The notes beneath the pieces are model-generated. The model ran no database searches. It worked only from the letters and a program-made list of their open reading frames with translations, and was not told where the DNA came from. 64,000 nucleotides of DNA, from the NCBI RefSeq assembly GCF_021917145.1, contig NC_061082.1, positions 8,592,237 to 8,656,236 on the forward strand, written 5' to 3'. Origin of the DNA: Hypomesus transpacificus. Lineage: Eukaryota; Chordata; Actinopteri; Osmeriformes; Osmeridae. Position 1 is the first letter of the stretch. The number at the start of each line of letters is the position of its first letter. Of this stretch, positions 40,810 to 54,800 are shown piece after piece. The translations under genes were made by a program, and so were the position numbers.

Positions 40810-41080
40810 GTTACCTACTGAATCTGTATGTGTCTCATTTTTGGTTTTGTTCTTAACATAGACATCAGTATTGCAGAAGTGTCTGGTGTAGTGGTCCATA
40901 TGGCATATTTTTACACGTAATTTGATGTACTCGGATGTATAAATTTGACACACTATTTGCAACTGTGGACAAGTAACACATTGGGTCTTATTTAACATCT
41001 CCTGTCTGACTCACTGCTGCAGCAGTAGCCTTAGCTATAATAGCGAGTCTGCAAGAGAAGCATCCGGGTATTCTGTCGAG

Positions 41081-43773
41081 ATGGTCATGGCGGAGGGTAC
41101 TGCAGTTCTCAGGAGGAATCGGCCTGGAACCAAAGCAAAGGTGGGATTCCACCAATCGGGACGAATTATAGATTAAAAAAATGCTCAATGTTTGGTCAGA
41201 AGCTGTGTCCATGTGGTGATTTAATAGGGGAAACTCAATTAAGAGTGGTTATCTTCTGGATACGACAGTTAACCAGCATAGGAAAGATCGGCCCAGTGAC
41301 TGAAATGTCTGTTAGATACTGTACTTGTCAAATTGTGAAAATAAATTTTAGTTTGGCACAGATATGCAGTTGTACTTTCTAAGCACTTGGTTTAAACCAA
41401 TACTATTTCTAATGATTACGTTCCGGCGTATAGTCGTGCGTTCTCAATGCTAGCTTGGAAGGTAGCTAGTTAGCTAGCAACTGGCTGCTAAATGCTAATG
41501 AAAGCTAGCTGAATGGAAAGCAGCTTCTACTAGCGTTATATAGCTAGGTCTAGAGCTACTGTAACATTATTAGTTTGATATCAATGATAATAGGATGATG
41601 CTTCATAGCGGGGTATGCTGTTGACTTAGCTAGTCTTGCTTATTTGATAACTTGCAATTACATTAACATTCTGTCGCTGAACTTCTTGCAAATGTTGAAT
41701 ACTTAAAGTGTGGCATTATCTAGCTGGGGCTAGCTAAATTTAACTATTTGTTTACATTGGTCATTGTCATCGAGTCAACCCTCTAACTGACAAGGTTTAA
41801 AATGTGTTTAACTTGGACGTCTATGTAACGTCTTGACTGTCCTGTCATACTTAGGATTTCTACAACTGGCCAGATGAATCGTTTGAGGAAATGGACAGCA
41901 CGCTGGCTGTACAACAGGTGGGGTGTACTAGCAGGGCTGTTGAAAAAATGAGATCGAGTATCTAGACCAGTGGTTCCCAACTCTGGTCCTCAGGGACTCC
42001 CTGTCTAAACTTCACAGAAAACGAACATTGGCTTGCAAATGATCCCAAACAACATTGAAGAAAACTAAAGTTTAACATAATGCCTAACCCTAAACTTTCA
42101 TATATTGCATGACATTTTGACTAGCTTTTATATAAAAATGTAAACAAGCTGTGGCCTTAAGGGAGGTTTGACGAGTTTTGACGAGTTATATTCTAGTTCA
42201 TTGCCAGTGGCTCAAGGCTCCTCTCCCTTTTAGTATATTCAGCAGAACATCCGGTCCGACTGTTCCAACATTGATAAGATCCTGGAGCCACCAGAGGGAC
42301 AGGATGAAGGAGTGTGGAAGTACGAGCACCTCAGGTAGGCCATCTGGGAGCAGTATGCATTCTATTCTGAGAAAGTTGTATAGAATCATTTTTTTAACAA
42401 TTTGCTTTCTCCGCTTCCTTTCTGGCTCTGCAAAACAGGCAGTTCTGCCTAGAGCTCAATGGACTTGCTGTCAAGCTCCAGGTGGGTACCTGCCCACACA
42501 GCCAACCAAACAGCATTTTAAGTCGTCACTTTCCAATGACCATATTCAAATGCAGAGATATTAATTGATACGACTGGCTGTTCAATATAGTAGGCATCAA
42601 TTTCACGTTCATCTTATTATTTGAGATTAATACAAGTCACCTGGATTAAATAAAGAAAATGTTGAGATCAGGTCTGACTCTTACACTGTGGAATTTGTTT
42701 GTGTTGTCCACAGAGTGAGTGCCACCCAGACACCTGCACCCAGATGACAGCCACAGAACAGTGGATCTTCCTTTGTGCTGCCCACAAGACCCCCAAAGAG
42801 GTGGGCATTAAATCATCAAGACTATTACCTACAATGCTATTTGCTGTAAAACCATATTGTAACAGGATTCAAAGCTTGTCTTATAGGATGACAGTTAGTG
42901 ACAGTTGTTGTTTTTTTTCTGTTTTTGTGCAGTGTCCTGCGATTGACTACACCAGGCACACGCTGGACGGAGCTGCCTGCCTTCTCAACAGCAACAAGTA
43001 TTTTCCTAGCCGGTAAGTTTTGTCATGAAACACACTATCACACAAACTATCAACCTATTGTAGGACTGGCATCACACCCTGCCTTTGAGCCAACCACGGT
43101 GAGTATTATGAAGAAGCATATCATAACCTGGCTTTACAATGCTGATCCACATTGTCATTTTAGCTCCACTTCTCCCTTCTCATTGGTTGAAAATCTGGTC
43201 TCTTCAGGGTGAGCATCAAAGAGTCATCTGTGGCCAAGCTGGGTTCAGTGTGTCGCCGCATATACAGGATATTCTCCCATGCCTACTTCCACCACCGCCA
43301 GATATTTGACAAGTATGAGGTACGAAGTCTCACTGTCACAAACAGTTCCAACTTTAGATACCAGAGCACTGTTACAAAGGCAATTGGGAAAAATTGTTTC
43401 CTGAGGTTTAGTTACCATTTCCACAACTGTGGCAATGTATTAGAGTCTGGAAATGTTCTTTAGTAACTGTTAGCAACAGAAGAGCATGTCACACTTCTCC
43501 AAGTCTTTTTCTGAATTGGACTTTTGCTGTAGTGTCCTCCTCTTTTTCTCTCCCTCTTGCTATATATCATTGCGTGGTAGTTAATATATCCTTAATGAAA
43601 AGTGTTTCTAAAATCTCTCCTTCTTCTTTCCCCCTGTGCAGAACGAGACGTTCCTATGCCATCGGTTCACGCGCTTTGTGATGAAGTATAACCTGATGTC
43701 AAAGGACAACCTCATCGTTCCCATCCTGGAGGAGGAAGTCCAGAACACCCCCACGGGAGAGAGCGAAGCCTGA
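41081..43773 (+). CDS. mob4: MOB4 (phocein), STRIPAK complex subunit (complete)
   Basis: Mob-family adaptor that joins striatin, PP2A and GCKIII kinases in the STRIPAK complex; cytoplasm and Golgi/vesicle membranes (family knowledge). Exons: 41081-41140, 41855-41917, 42234-42334, 42439-42481, 42714-42800, 42933-43012, 43208-43319, 43642-43773; 678 nt, 225 aa, identical to human length. The start is [16 protein letters not shown]. The zinc-site region of the Mob fold (CHPDTCTQM, with HAYFHHRQ further on) is intact, and the protein ends GESEA. Only the last residues before the end (NTPTGESEA) differ visibly from human (NSVSGESEA). The gene starts 401 nt after the HSPE1 stop on the same strand and is convergent with RFTN2. 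AATAAA at 44515-44520. Confidence 0.97.
41967..42003 (+). repeat. hAT-like terminal sequence in MOB4 intron 2
   Basis: CCAGTGGTTCCCAACTCTGG followed by TCCTCAGGGACTCCCT. CAGTGGTTCCCAA-type ends are typical of hAT-family non-autonomous elements. The matching other end was not found, so it may be a fragment. Confidence 0.4.
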
Positions 43774-44514
43774 GCGTGGCCATGGTGGAGGCACTCACAC
43801 ACACACACACACACACTACAGACATGAGCCCAGAACAGAACCAACCTCCTAGATAGTGCTGCCCCTGCACTGGTGTTGAGCATCATTTATCGTCATATCA
43901 ACCCACATTATGGTATATGCCTCATAGAAGTTGTTCTGTGATCCAAAGCTACAGTACAGTGGAGATCTGAGATAATTGGACAATCAGAGATTTAAGGCAA
44001 GCTAACTGGACGTCAGGCCGAGGTCCATGTGGTTCAGCTGCAGCTGCTTGACAAGCTAGGCCTATATAGCTCAATGTACTGGGACTTAAAGCCAGTTTAG
44101 ACCTTCCCTATCCTTTCAGATCTGCAAGTGGGTTGTTTCTGGACTGGAACAGGCTCTCACTACTCTGTAGGGGGACCTTGCTTTCATGTTTCAAGCAGCT
44201 GGATTTGCAAACCCATGTAACCATAGCATGTGTCGTTGAGGCAAACACATGGTTGGTTTCCCTGTACATAACCCCTGCCACCCTCCCGCTTTCCTCTTCA
44301 TCTACCGACTATGATGTTTGTCTGGTGCTTCGGCTTTGCTTTTCCTTTATCTTTTTTCTGGCTTCTGTTCTTTCCATGTTGCTCTCAGTAAACCTTTATC
44401 CTCCTTTATCCTAAGTTATTGTGTGGGAGGATTCATGTCTTTCCACCCCACTGTATTTTTAATTTTTAATGAACAAATGTTTTGTTACTGTTGACATGCA
44501 TTTCACGATGTCTT

Positions 44515-44520
44515 AATAAA
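44515..44520 (+). terminator. mob4: Poly(A) signal AATAAA of MOB4
   Basis: AATAAA about 740 nt after the MOB4 stop, followed by a T/G-rich region at 44541-44570. A TTTAAT (ATTAAA on the minus strand) at 44623-44628 may be the RFTN2 signal, which would make the two genes tail to tail about 100 bp apart. Confidence 0.7.
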
Positions 44521-45877
44521 AATGTAAAAATACTTTACCCATCTATATGTGTTTTGCTGGGGGCGTGGTTGTCAGCTGAAAGGTGTAAAAACAAACACAG
44601 AATGGCTAAAAGGGTAAAACTATTTAATATATCAATAGTACAGGAAGAAAACATTTCCCAAAACTGAAAACACTGCAAAAGGTAGATAACACTGATTTAC
44701 TCATCCCAAGGCGAGGGAGATCAATAAAAACATGTAGAACTACAAAGGTTCCCACGAACAATAATACTTTTGTTAACCTATAAAGATATTTACAGCAGCA
44801 TGACAATCTCTTGTCAAGCCTTCATTCCCTCTATTACCATTACACTAAAAACTGTCTCGTGTCCTGGAGTCAGATCTTAAAAAATGTCAATAATTTGAGA
44901 CTTATACCACTGAACAGTGAAACAAGTGAACAAATAATTCCATAACATAAGAATGTGCACAGTTTGAACCCAACTGATGAAATAAACATAATTACATCAT
45001 TAACAGGTGAGTATGGAGAACGGCCTCCAGCACCAGTAGTGTACAAATTGTCTAAAATGTGGCTTTTTTGTCAAATGTTTTATCCCATGATCAATTTTAC
45101 ACAACCTGAACTGAAGTTGAACTAACTCAATCTCATGGTTCAAGTGGATGTTTATAAAATTCAAAGCCACCCTGGGGCCTTGGAGAACTCACACACCCTA
45201 TAGAAAAACATCAAAACTCATCCTATTGTACAAATAATGATAAATGTTTATATTTACCCCTGATAAATGTTTATATCCTGCATGTGTTTACAGGAGAGAT
45301 ACAGCTAACAGGAAGTATTAGGCCAACAAAGGATGAGGGGATGAACCGAGGTGCAAGTGGCAGCGGGTGGGTCACACAACAGGAAAAGCGGATGAAAACA
45401 TCTCAGAGGAGGACTGATGGGTGACAGGAAGTAGCGAGGGCCGTCAGTGTGCGTAGCTCTTCCTGGTTCCTCTGATCCCCGTCACATGCGGCGTGTTTTG
45501 CGGAGGTGACAGTCATATGTGTGTGTGTTTGTCGTCATGTGAAAGACGCATGATGAGCGTGACATTCTCTTTTAGAACCATCCCCTTACTAAAGTGTCAT
45601 ACATGAATGCGAACAAGGTGAAGTCAAATATCTATATGGTAGTGAATGCATATTGCTTGTTTTTCCCCAAGAACTTGTATAAAATGTGGTCTTAAAATCA
45701 TGTGATAAATACTGTATGGCTTGAAAAAAAATATATAAAAAGAATAAACATTACAAAAGTGCCAATTATTTTCCTCTACTCTATATTCCTGGTTATGGGG
45801 AAAGGGTTAGAAGGATGTGGGTGTACAGTAAGTGTGTGTGTGTTTACAGTTTCTGTCGGTGTCTCTCTCTGCTCTGA

Positions 45878-48800
45878 TCACATACAGGTAACCTCTGCTG
45901 CGCCATCGTCTTGTTCAAAGCCCCCCTCTTCCAGGTGGGAGAGGGCGCTGGGATAGCCTCCTCCGAACACAGGGAAGCCCCCAATACCCCCTGATGTAGG
46001 GGAGAGCTCCTCTGGAGCGGGGCTGCCCACCCCACGACTCACAGATCTCGTGGAAACATCACGCTGCATGGAGGCTGTGGCATCCTGTGAGGAACACCCA
46101 AGAAACGTTTCAAACAGAGTCACCCTTCACACACCCATGTCGTTCATCCAATGTCCAACAGGTGGCAGTGTGGCCCAATTAAAAGTATTACGATCTCTAG
46201 CACTGTAATGTCCTCCAGTACTTTTACAGCCACAGCTCACCTGGTCCTTCTGGGAAGCTGCCTGCATCTTGACGGGTCTCTGCAGGAACACCACCTGCTT
46301 GGTGGCCAGGTTACCATCACTGAAGAACCATAAAGAACAAACATAGTTAGTCACAGAGTGTGTATGGTACTAGCATTTCTGTGTATATGTGTGTGTGTGT
46401 GTTACCTGTCATGGTGGATGATAGGAGTGGGAAGCACACAGGTAAGAAGCCAGCCAAACTCAGCGAGAGTGTGAAGGAGGGGTCCATAGTCAGTCTTCAC
46501 ATTGGAACCCTACACATTGGGCAGTAAGACATCTGTCTCTTTAGTGGTACATCCCAGGTACACAATGGGAAAGAGGTCAGTTTAAGATCAGTCTCATTCA
46601 AACACACACAGACATTGCTGACCTCTATCACAGTCCACTGCTCCACGACGATGGTGTCATTGGCTGGAGGTGAAGTGCTCCTCTCCTCATAGACAAACAG
46701 ACCCTCTAGAGACCTGGGCACTGGGTCACCTGACACACACATCACTGCATAATCAACAAGTGTCTATTTCACACATTTTAAAATATCCCTCTACATTTCT
46801 GCATATCTGTAGTAGGTAACATGGAAATACACCAAGCACCAGATTTCTTCACAATGGGAGGAGGAGAACGATTCTACACGGGGGGGGGGGTCGTGTCATG
46901 GAAAGTGTGTCATTGAGATGACAATGAACTAGTTACAGTCCTTTGGTAGTAGGATGCGTGTGCCTGCCCGAGTGCATGTGTGTGTTCTACATTTCCAGAT
47001 CTCTACAAATGATGTGATTTTTTACAGCTGCCAGTCTTGAGGAAGTGAGTTCACGAGGTTGGAAGGAGAGCTCCAAATATAGCCACAGTGAAAGAGAGGG
47101 GGAGGGGCTCAGGCAAACAGGAAGTGACTGTAAAACAGAATTTTCTGGGAACACAAAAATTGATATACTGGGAGAGTTAGAGAAAGAGAGTGGGAGAAAA
47201 ACAGATGTGGATTTGAACGATGATAAGGACAAACAATGTTCTTAATCTCTCGTTCTTTCTCCCTCCCTTCCTCTCTTCTTTAATCCCATCCTGTCATCAG
47301 TAATAGGGTGTTTCTAACTATGACCCTAGTAGACCCTAGTGACCGTAGGATAGTTGTGACCTCTCATAGTAGGCTGCAGTGGGACTATACAGACTGTTCT
47401 GAAAGGAGATTACTACTATTCATATTAGTACAGGACTTTCCACAGACTTAAAACATCTGGGATCTTAGCTCTGACAACATATGGTCCATCAACCTGACTG
47501 GCTGTACCTCTGGGTGTGTCCCAGTAAACAAAAGAGTCCACCAATGACCAGCCCTTGCGGTAGTAAGCGGCGGTTAGCTCCAGCCAATCAGCCTCCAGCG
47601 CGCTGACCACCTGGCCCTTCCTGGAGACGCGCATGGAAAGTGCCCCCTGGTGGTACTGACAGGCCAGGGAGTCCAGCGGGGCGCAGCCTGGTGCCCAGGA
47701 ATGGAAGAACACCAGCAACCTTAGGTCTGGACGGAGAGAAGGATAGAGAGGGGGAAGAGAGGAGGGAAGGAGAAGGAGTGAAGGACATGAGGGGAGAGAG
47801 AGGAAAGAAAGATGGCCATAGAACAAAGAGAAGAAGGTTACTACCATACTGGCCTGAACAACAGCATCCAAGAGGAACTCATAATGTTCAAAGAGTAATA
47901 TTGTTTGGTAGTAAACAGTGTCTGAGTGTGTGACGTGCAGTGTTCTATGTAGGCTAGGTCAGCCTGGGTTGAGGAGCAGGCAGGCAGAGTGATAGTAGTG
48001 CTGCAGAGCCCCGGGGCAGCTTGTCACTCACTCTCATCCCCACCACACGGGCTTCAACCCAAACACGCCGACAAGGCCGAGGGAAGAGACGGAGAGAGGG
48101 ATCCCCGGGAGGAGAGACGAACAGAGGGAAGGGGTTAGACCAGTGAAGAGGTCTCACCAGGGCTGTAGGTGTTCTCCTCCAGGTCTCCGTCTCCAGGGGG
48201 GGTGCGCGGAGGGGAGCGCGGGGGGGAACGGCAGCCCCTCCTGGGACTGGGCACCCGGCCGTTGCTGCCCCCTCCTCCTCCAGCCTGCTGGAGAACCGAG
48301 CCCACAAACCTCACCCCGCCACGTGCGCTGCTGTTGACCTGCAAACACGCACGCACAGATCAGGAGGCGGCTGGGGGAGGGGCTTGTGTTGGACGAGTGC
48401 GGTAACTATATGACGGCGTCTGTGCCAGTAGGGGTAAGTCAGTGTATGACGTGTTCCGGGGTTCTGCAGTGTGGTGTGCAGGACTGACCCTGTCGATAAG
48501 CGCCCTCACAATGTCTCCCGTCAGAGACTCTCCTGGGAGAGGCCACTCCTCCACTCTCAGCACTGGGACACTGTGGCACATGGACACTGCATGCTTACTG
48601 GACACAGACACACAGACACACAGACACACGGGTTAGCTGACTGACTGGTCTCACGCTACAGAGGCCTGTCCATCCAGCTGGGCTGTATGCAGACAGAAAA
48701 CATGATGAAACTTGAATGGGCCCAGCATGAGAGGACAACTGCTGTCTAAGGATGACATACATAAGGATAAAGAAGGATACGTAAGAGTGTAGACATACAG

Positions 48801-51800
48801 AACTGTTCTTCTGCTGGGAGCCAGTTAGCAGTTAGAACATGTTGGCCCACACCAATAAGAAGAGAGATTATTAGCGGACTCTTCTATTATGTTTAGCGAG
48901 AAGATAGTTATGAGAGAGTATGTTTTCCATTTCACCAGTGGAATGTACAATACTGAAGGTCACAGCGGGCACACAGCGGGCACCCAGGAGAGAGGAGGCA
49001 GAGACGCCCCATTGGCCCAGGTAACAAAACTCCTGTTGTCAGGGTACATTTCTACCCAATGGCAGGCGTCGTCTCACCCCATTGGCAGACCCCACCAAAA
49101 CATCCTCTCTAGGACTCCCCAAATCCCCCCATCCCCGTTTCCTTACACAGCCGTCTGACAGTCTGACCTCCTACTGATCCTGCATTAAATATGCATCTCC
49201 TCTTATTAATCATTCAGCTATTTACTAGAGTGGGAGGGCCGCTGACATGCAGAGCTCCAATCAGAGAGGAGTGGAGGAGGGCGGTGGGAGTTCTTGTTGT
49301 GTCTGACTGCAGCACCTGGGTCATGGCGCTGTAGGGGATTGTTGTGTTGCCAAGCCATGTGCAAGCGTGTCAGGTCTGTGTGTGTGTGTGTTTCTGGGGC
49401 TTCCTCTCATGTCTGTTAGACACGGGAGGGGGGGGCATCACCTGGGCCGAGGTCGTGCCAGGATGGCCCGATACAGCAGGCTGAAGGGCAGCGAGCGCGT
49501 GCGTCCGACGGAGAGGATGATGGGATGCAGGGCTGTCAGGACGTAGCCCTGGGTGTAGTAGGGCTGCAGGGCCTGGGGCAGCTCACACAGGGAGGACACG
49601 TACTGCACGGTAGGACGACTGCCTGGAGGAGGGAGGGAGGAGGAGGGGAGGGAGGAGGAGGAGGGAGGAAAGAAGGAGGGGAAGAGAGAGGAAGGAGGGA
49701 GGAAGGGGAGAAGGAGGAGGAAGGAGGGAGGGGAAGAGGATGAGAGGAGGAGGGAGAGAGATGCATTAGGTCTAGGTTATGGGTGACTCACTGAGATAAG
49801 GTGTTATCCCTGTAATGTGCCTTGTGCACACTGCATTGTGGATTAGAGTACAGTGGAAAAATCTATGACCTGCTTTTTAGTCGCCCTGGATAAAAGCATC
49901 GGCTAAATGAATAAAATGTCAAAAGGCTCATATTTACACAGGGCCATTTGCACCCTTCCTCCTCAGTCGGTCCTCTAATGACTTCACCATCCCTATTCCC
50001 CTGGGGAAAGGGGAAATCCCACAGACACACAACACAAACAACAACGAGAACAACGTTTTGGTTGTCACAGAGGAATGTGAATGATAGAGTAGCGGCCTTC
50101 TCACAGCGACACGGCACAGCAGCGTTACACCAGCCAGACAGGGACTACAAGCACAGCAGCGTTACACCAGCCAGACAGGGACTACAAGCACAGCAGCGTT
50201 ACACCAGCCAGACACAGACCACAAGCACAGCAGCGTTACACCAGCCAGACAGGGACTACAAGCACAGCAGCGTTACACCAGCCAGACAGGGACTACAAGC
50301 ACAGCAGCGTTACACCAGCCAGACACAGACCACAAGCACAGCAGCGTTACACCAGCCAGACAGGGACTACAAGCACAGCAGCGTTACACCAGCCAGACAC
50401 AGACCACAAGCACAGCGGCGTTACACCAGCCAGACAGGGACTACAAGCACAGCAGCGTTACACCAGCCAGACAGTGACTACAAGCACAGCAGCGTTACAC
50501 CAGCCAGACAGTGACTACAAGCACAGCAGCGTTACACCAGCCAGACAGTGACTACAAGCACAGCAGCGTTACACCAGCCAGACAGTGACTACAAGCACAG
50601 CAGCGTTACACCAGCCAGACAGGGACTACAAGCACAGCAGCGTTACACCAGCCAGACAGTGACTACAAGCACAGCAGCGTTACACCAGCCAGACAGGGGC
50701 TACAAGCACAGCAGCGTTACACCAGCCAGACAGGGACTACAAGCACAGCAGCGTTACACCAACCAGACAGGAACTACAAGCACAGCAGCGTTACACCAGC
50801 CAGACAGGGGCTACAAGCACAGCAGCGTTACACCAGCCAGACAGGGGCTACAAGCACAGCAGCGTTACACCAGCCAGACAGGGACCACAAGCACAGCAGC
50901 GTTACACCAGCCAGACAGTGACTACAAGCACAGCAGCGTTACACCAGCCAGACAGTGACTACAAGCACAGCAGCGTTACACCAGCCAGACAGTGACTACA
51001 AGCACAGCAGCGTTACACCAGCCAGACAGTGACTACAAGCACAGCAGCGTTACACCAGCCAGACAGTGACTACAAGCACAGCAGCGTTACACCAGCCAGA
51101 CAGGGACTACAAGCACAGCAGCGTTACACCAGCCAGACAGTGACTACAAGCACAGCAGCGTTACACCAGCCAGACAGGGGCTACAAGCACAGCAGCGTTA
51201 CACCAGCCAGACAGGGACTACAAGCACAGCAGCGTTACACCAACCAGACAGGAACTACAAGCACAGCAGCGTTACACCAGCCAGACAGGGGCTACAAGCA
51301 CAGCAGCGTTACACCAGCCAGACAGGGGCTACAAGCACAGCAGCGTTACACCAGCCAGACAGGGACCACAAGCACAGCAGCGTTACACCAGCCAGACAGG
51401 GACTACAAGCACAGCAGCGTTACACCAGCCAGACACAGACCACAAGCACAGCAGCGTTACACCAGCCAGACAGGGACTACAAGCACAGCAGGCTGCTGAG
51501 GCCTCCTTCTCATGGGTAACCACTCAACCCCGCCCAGGGCTGCTCCTAATGAGAGGGATACACCACCATCCCCACAAGGCTATTTATACCAGCAGGCTGC
51601 TCCAACAGTCACAAACACAGTCCAGACTACACCCCCTTATCTAATCCCCCAGCACTTTCTTCTCTGGTTTAGAAACAATTGATCCTTTTATTCTGCAGAT
51701 CTACAAAACAGGACTCGGTGTCTAGCGGTGAAGTGGACAGGCTGATGTTGTGTTGTTTTTCCTTCACACGGATCTGGCAACCCACTCATGCCATCATTAC

Positions 51801-54800
51801 CTTACTTCTTCAGTCTAACAGAGAGGCTGTTCACTGTAGGGCTGGCTCTGGGCCACACATAGCCGCTTTACAGTCAAACACAAACATTTGTAGTCTTAAC
51901 ACGCATGCATACTGCACATGGGTTTACATCAACAAAATAGGAGCCGTGTGAACTCAAAGGGACAAACACCCCATCACACTGGCACACTGTTCTTGGACAG
52001 CAACACACACTAAGCCCATTGCAGCACAACCGAATGTACACATTGCATGTTTACAAATACAATCATACTCCGCTGCACCGCATTCTCACAACCGGGAAAA
52101 TCCGAAACAGATTGTTTCCCTGGACTTCATGTGAATTTGAAGGCCTGATTTGGCTTCAAGGTCTGGAATGCTGGCTGGCGGACATGGATTCTAATCCGAG
52201 GTCCACATCCGTCACTCTGGGATGTCTAGACCAGTGGGTGGTTAGGGAGGACTGTGGGCAGACTGGCAAGGCCAACCAGAGGGCCCAAGCGGCACATCCT
52301 GTGTGCTACTGAGAGAAGCTGAGATAACGGTCCCACAGGAACACAGCCGCCTCAAACCAATCCTCTCCAAAAGATCCTTCAGATCAACCTTGGAAGGAGT
52401 TCTCACCTGAGTGTGTGTGAAAATAATGACACATTCCAGGCCATAGCTCTCCAGAGGATCACAACGCCAGGCAATTCAGAAACAGGCCTTAAGTGTCACA
52501 CACACACACACGTCTCTGGTCCAGGCTTTTGTCCTTCTCCTGCTCCCCCAAACCCCCCCCCCCCCCCCTCACCATCCCAGTGCCCGCCCTGTTAATGCAC
52601 ACACTGAGCCCTCTGTTCGTTGTTATGTGGGAGAAAAGGCGAGGACAGGAGGAGGGGTGCAAATCGGGGGGTGGGGGGGGCGGGGGAGGTGCAAAGGAGA
52701 AGCTGTGTAAAAAAAGGAAGGCAAAGGAAGAGAGAGAGGGGGGGGCGGGGATGCTGTGGAGACAGAGCAAGTTAAAGAACGAAGAGGGGGAGAAGGATTG
52801 AGATACCAAGAAGGAAGGAGGGGAGAATGTGGTTACAAGAGAGTTTATGAGCCAGATAGCTCATGTGTGAAAGGGAGAGCTTGTAAGAGCCACTGGCAAC
52901 CGTCGAATAGAAGGAGGGAGGGGAAGAAAAATTCAAGGACTGACAGAGAAAGAGAGAAGGTGGAGCTATGTTCAAGACATGGCATACAGTGTTAGACAAA
53001 TGGGAGGGCATGAGAAGGTTGAGATGGAGGTACTAGAGCCTGTCACTGTATCAGATCATTTTAATATGATTATAGAGGCACTTAGTCTGTTCGGTTGTTG
53101 CCCTGTCTGTTAGCACATCATTAGATTACATTAGCACAACATTAGGCAGTCACGCCAATCAAGCTGCTTTGAACTCCCCAGAAATGTTATTAAGGCCAAC
53201 CAGATTGATTCTCCACACCGTATTAAGCCACACGGCCAGGTCTGCCCTTGTACTGTCCCATAAAAAAAATCATAGAAACTCACGATAATCTGACACAATC
53301 CCGTGTTTGCAGATTACCGGGGTGAAAGAATACACTAGATTGAGGCCCTCTGTTTTTCAGTAGTAGAATGTAGATCAGTCGAAGACTCAGCAGAGAAGTA
53401 ATCAGGAGTTGCATCCATCAGAGGTAAACAACCTTGGAGAGAATTACATTAACCAAGCGAAGCGGGGAGGAGGGAGTTTACATTCATCCCCCAATCCCTT
53501 TATCCCTCCCGTTCATCCGTTTATATTCACAAAACATATCTCCAGTCATCTCTAAATATCTATCATTCTCTGCGCATCCATCCATTCCTGTGCCCATTAA
53601 CATAGGCGCTCCATCCAGCCATGCCCCTCTTCCTCCTCCTCCCCCCAACTCTTTTTCCCCTCCAACCTGCACTCTCCCCTGTGACTCTCCAGAGAGCCCC
53701 GGTCTGGCCTCAGCCCCCTTCAGAGGGCCCAGCTCTGGCCGGGTTCCCCCTTCACTGACACAGCAGCACAGAGCCCAACTCGGACTAATCAGTGTGGGGA
53801 GGCATTAGCCATTAGTCTTTGATGTGCTGCCTCTGGCCTCGGCTTCCGTCCCACAGCAGGCAGCCAGGAGTAATGGTGCTTTAAAAGGAGGCCAAGCCAC
53901 TAAGCAGGGCCACTGCTACCGAAGGCTGAGGGGAGATGGGGAGGATGGAGGAGAGGGCAGGGCAGGGGGGCATTGTGCAGAGAGGGTGGAGGGGGAGGGG
54001 AGACGGATGGGTATAGATGTGTGTCCCAGAAAGGTTCCCTTATTTGGGGAAAGGTGAAAGGGAACATGACATGGCTGACCCCCCTGGTTAGTCGAAGTAA
54101 AGCAGGGAACAGGGAAACTAATCTGTAGTTTAGGGACAATCTTCATAATCTGTCTATTTGCCTCTTCGTCACAGTCCAACATCTGGCTCTGGAGGGTGGG
54201 GTGGGGGGTTATCTGAAAGATCTAATGGAACGGAAACCATATCAGTCTTGTGTTTGTGTGAGTGTGTGTGTGGGAGAGAGAAAGAGAGAGCAAGCGAGTG
54301 TGTGTGTGTGTGGCTTGCTTTGTGTGAAAGAAACTAAAGTATTCCTATCTACCTCTCAGGCATCTGCAGTCCAGGTGCTCTTCACGAATGGAACACACTG
54401 ACAGTTATTTATGCTTAAAATCACTCCTTCAAAATGAACGCAGAGTTCTATTGTCTCAAGCACATTCATTATGAAACCTATGCAAGGTGTTTGTCTAAGT
54501 GAGCAGCAACCAGGCCCATAGTTTGTTGACGAACAAAAGAACCCAGTGCTCTGCTGTGCTTAAAACCAGCTCACGTAATGGATAGACATGTCCAATCACA
54601 TCACAGTGCCCATCCAGGGTGCCAACTCAGCACAGAGAGGTGGCTGACCAGGGGGGAGCTAGGCTGGGGAGGCAAATAGGCCAGGCCAGCCTTTCAAACC
54701 CCAATTGTGGCTCATATCTTGAAAAACAGGATCATCGATGAACAGCACTGCTCATCACTGATCAGTGATCAGTAATCAGATCAATTACTGTCCCCAACAA

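Noticed and set aside
50114..51491. CRISPR-like array (regular repeats)
   Set aside because: Units are contiguous with no unique spacers, and the genome is a vertebrate; the same applies to the 43-bp and 40-bp minisatellites.
49948..51499. Long plus-strand open frames (188, 136 and 156 codons) with repeated RYTSQT/STAALHQPD peptides
   Set aside because: They are produced by the 37-bp VNTR: a stop-free unit whose length is not a multiple of 3 gives a 37-residue period in every frame. No start context, no family, and antisense inside an RFTN2 intron.
54735..54790. TGATCA-rich stretch as a regulatory palindrome
   Set aside because: Short imperfect repeats of CTGATCAGTGATCAGTAATC; could be chance or slippage, with no supporting context.
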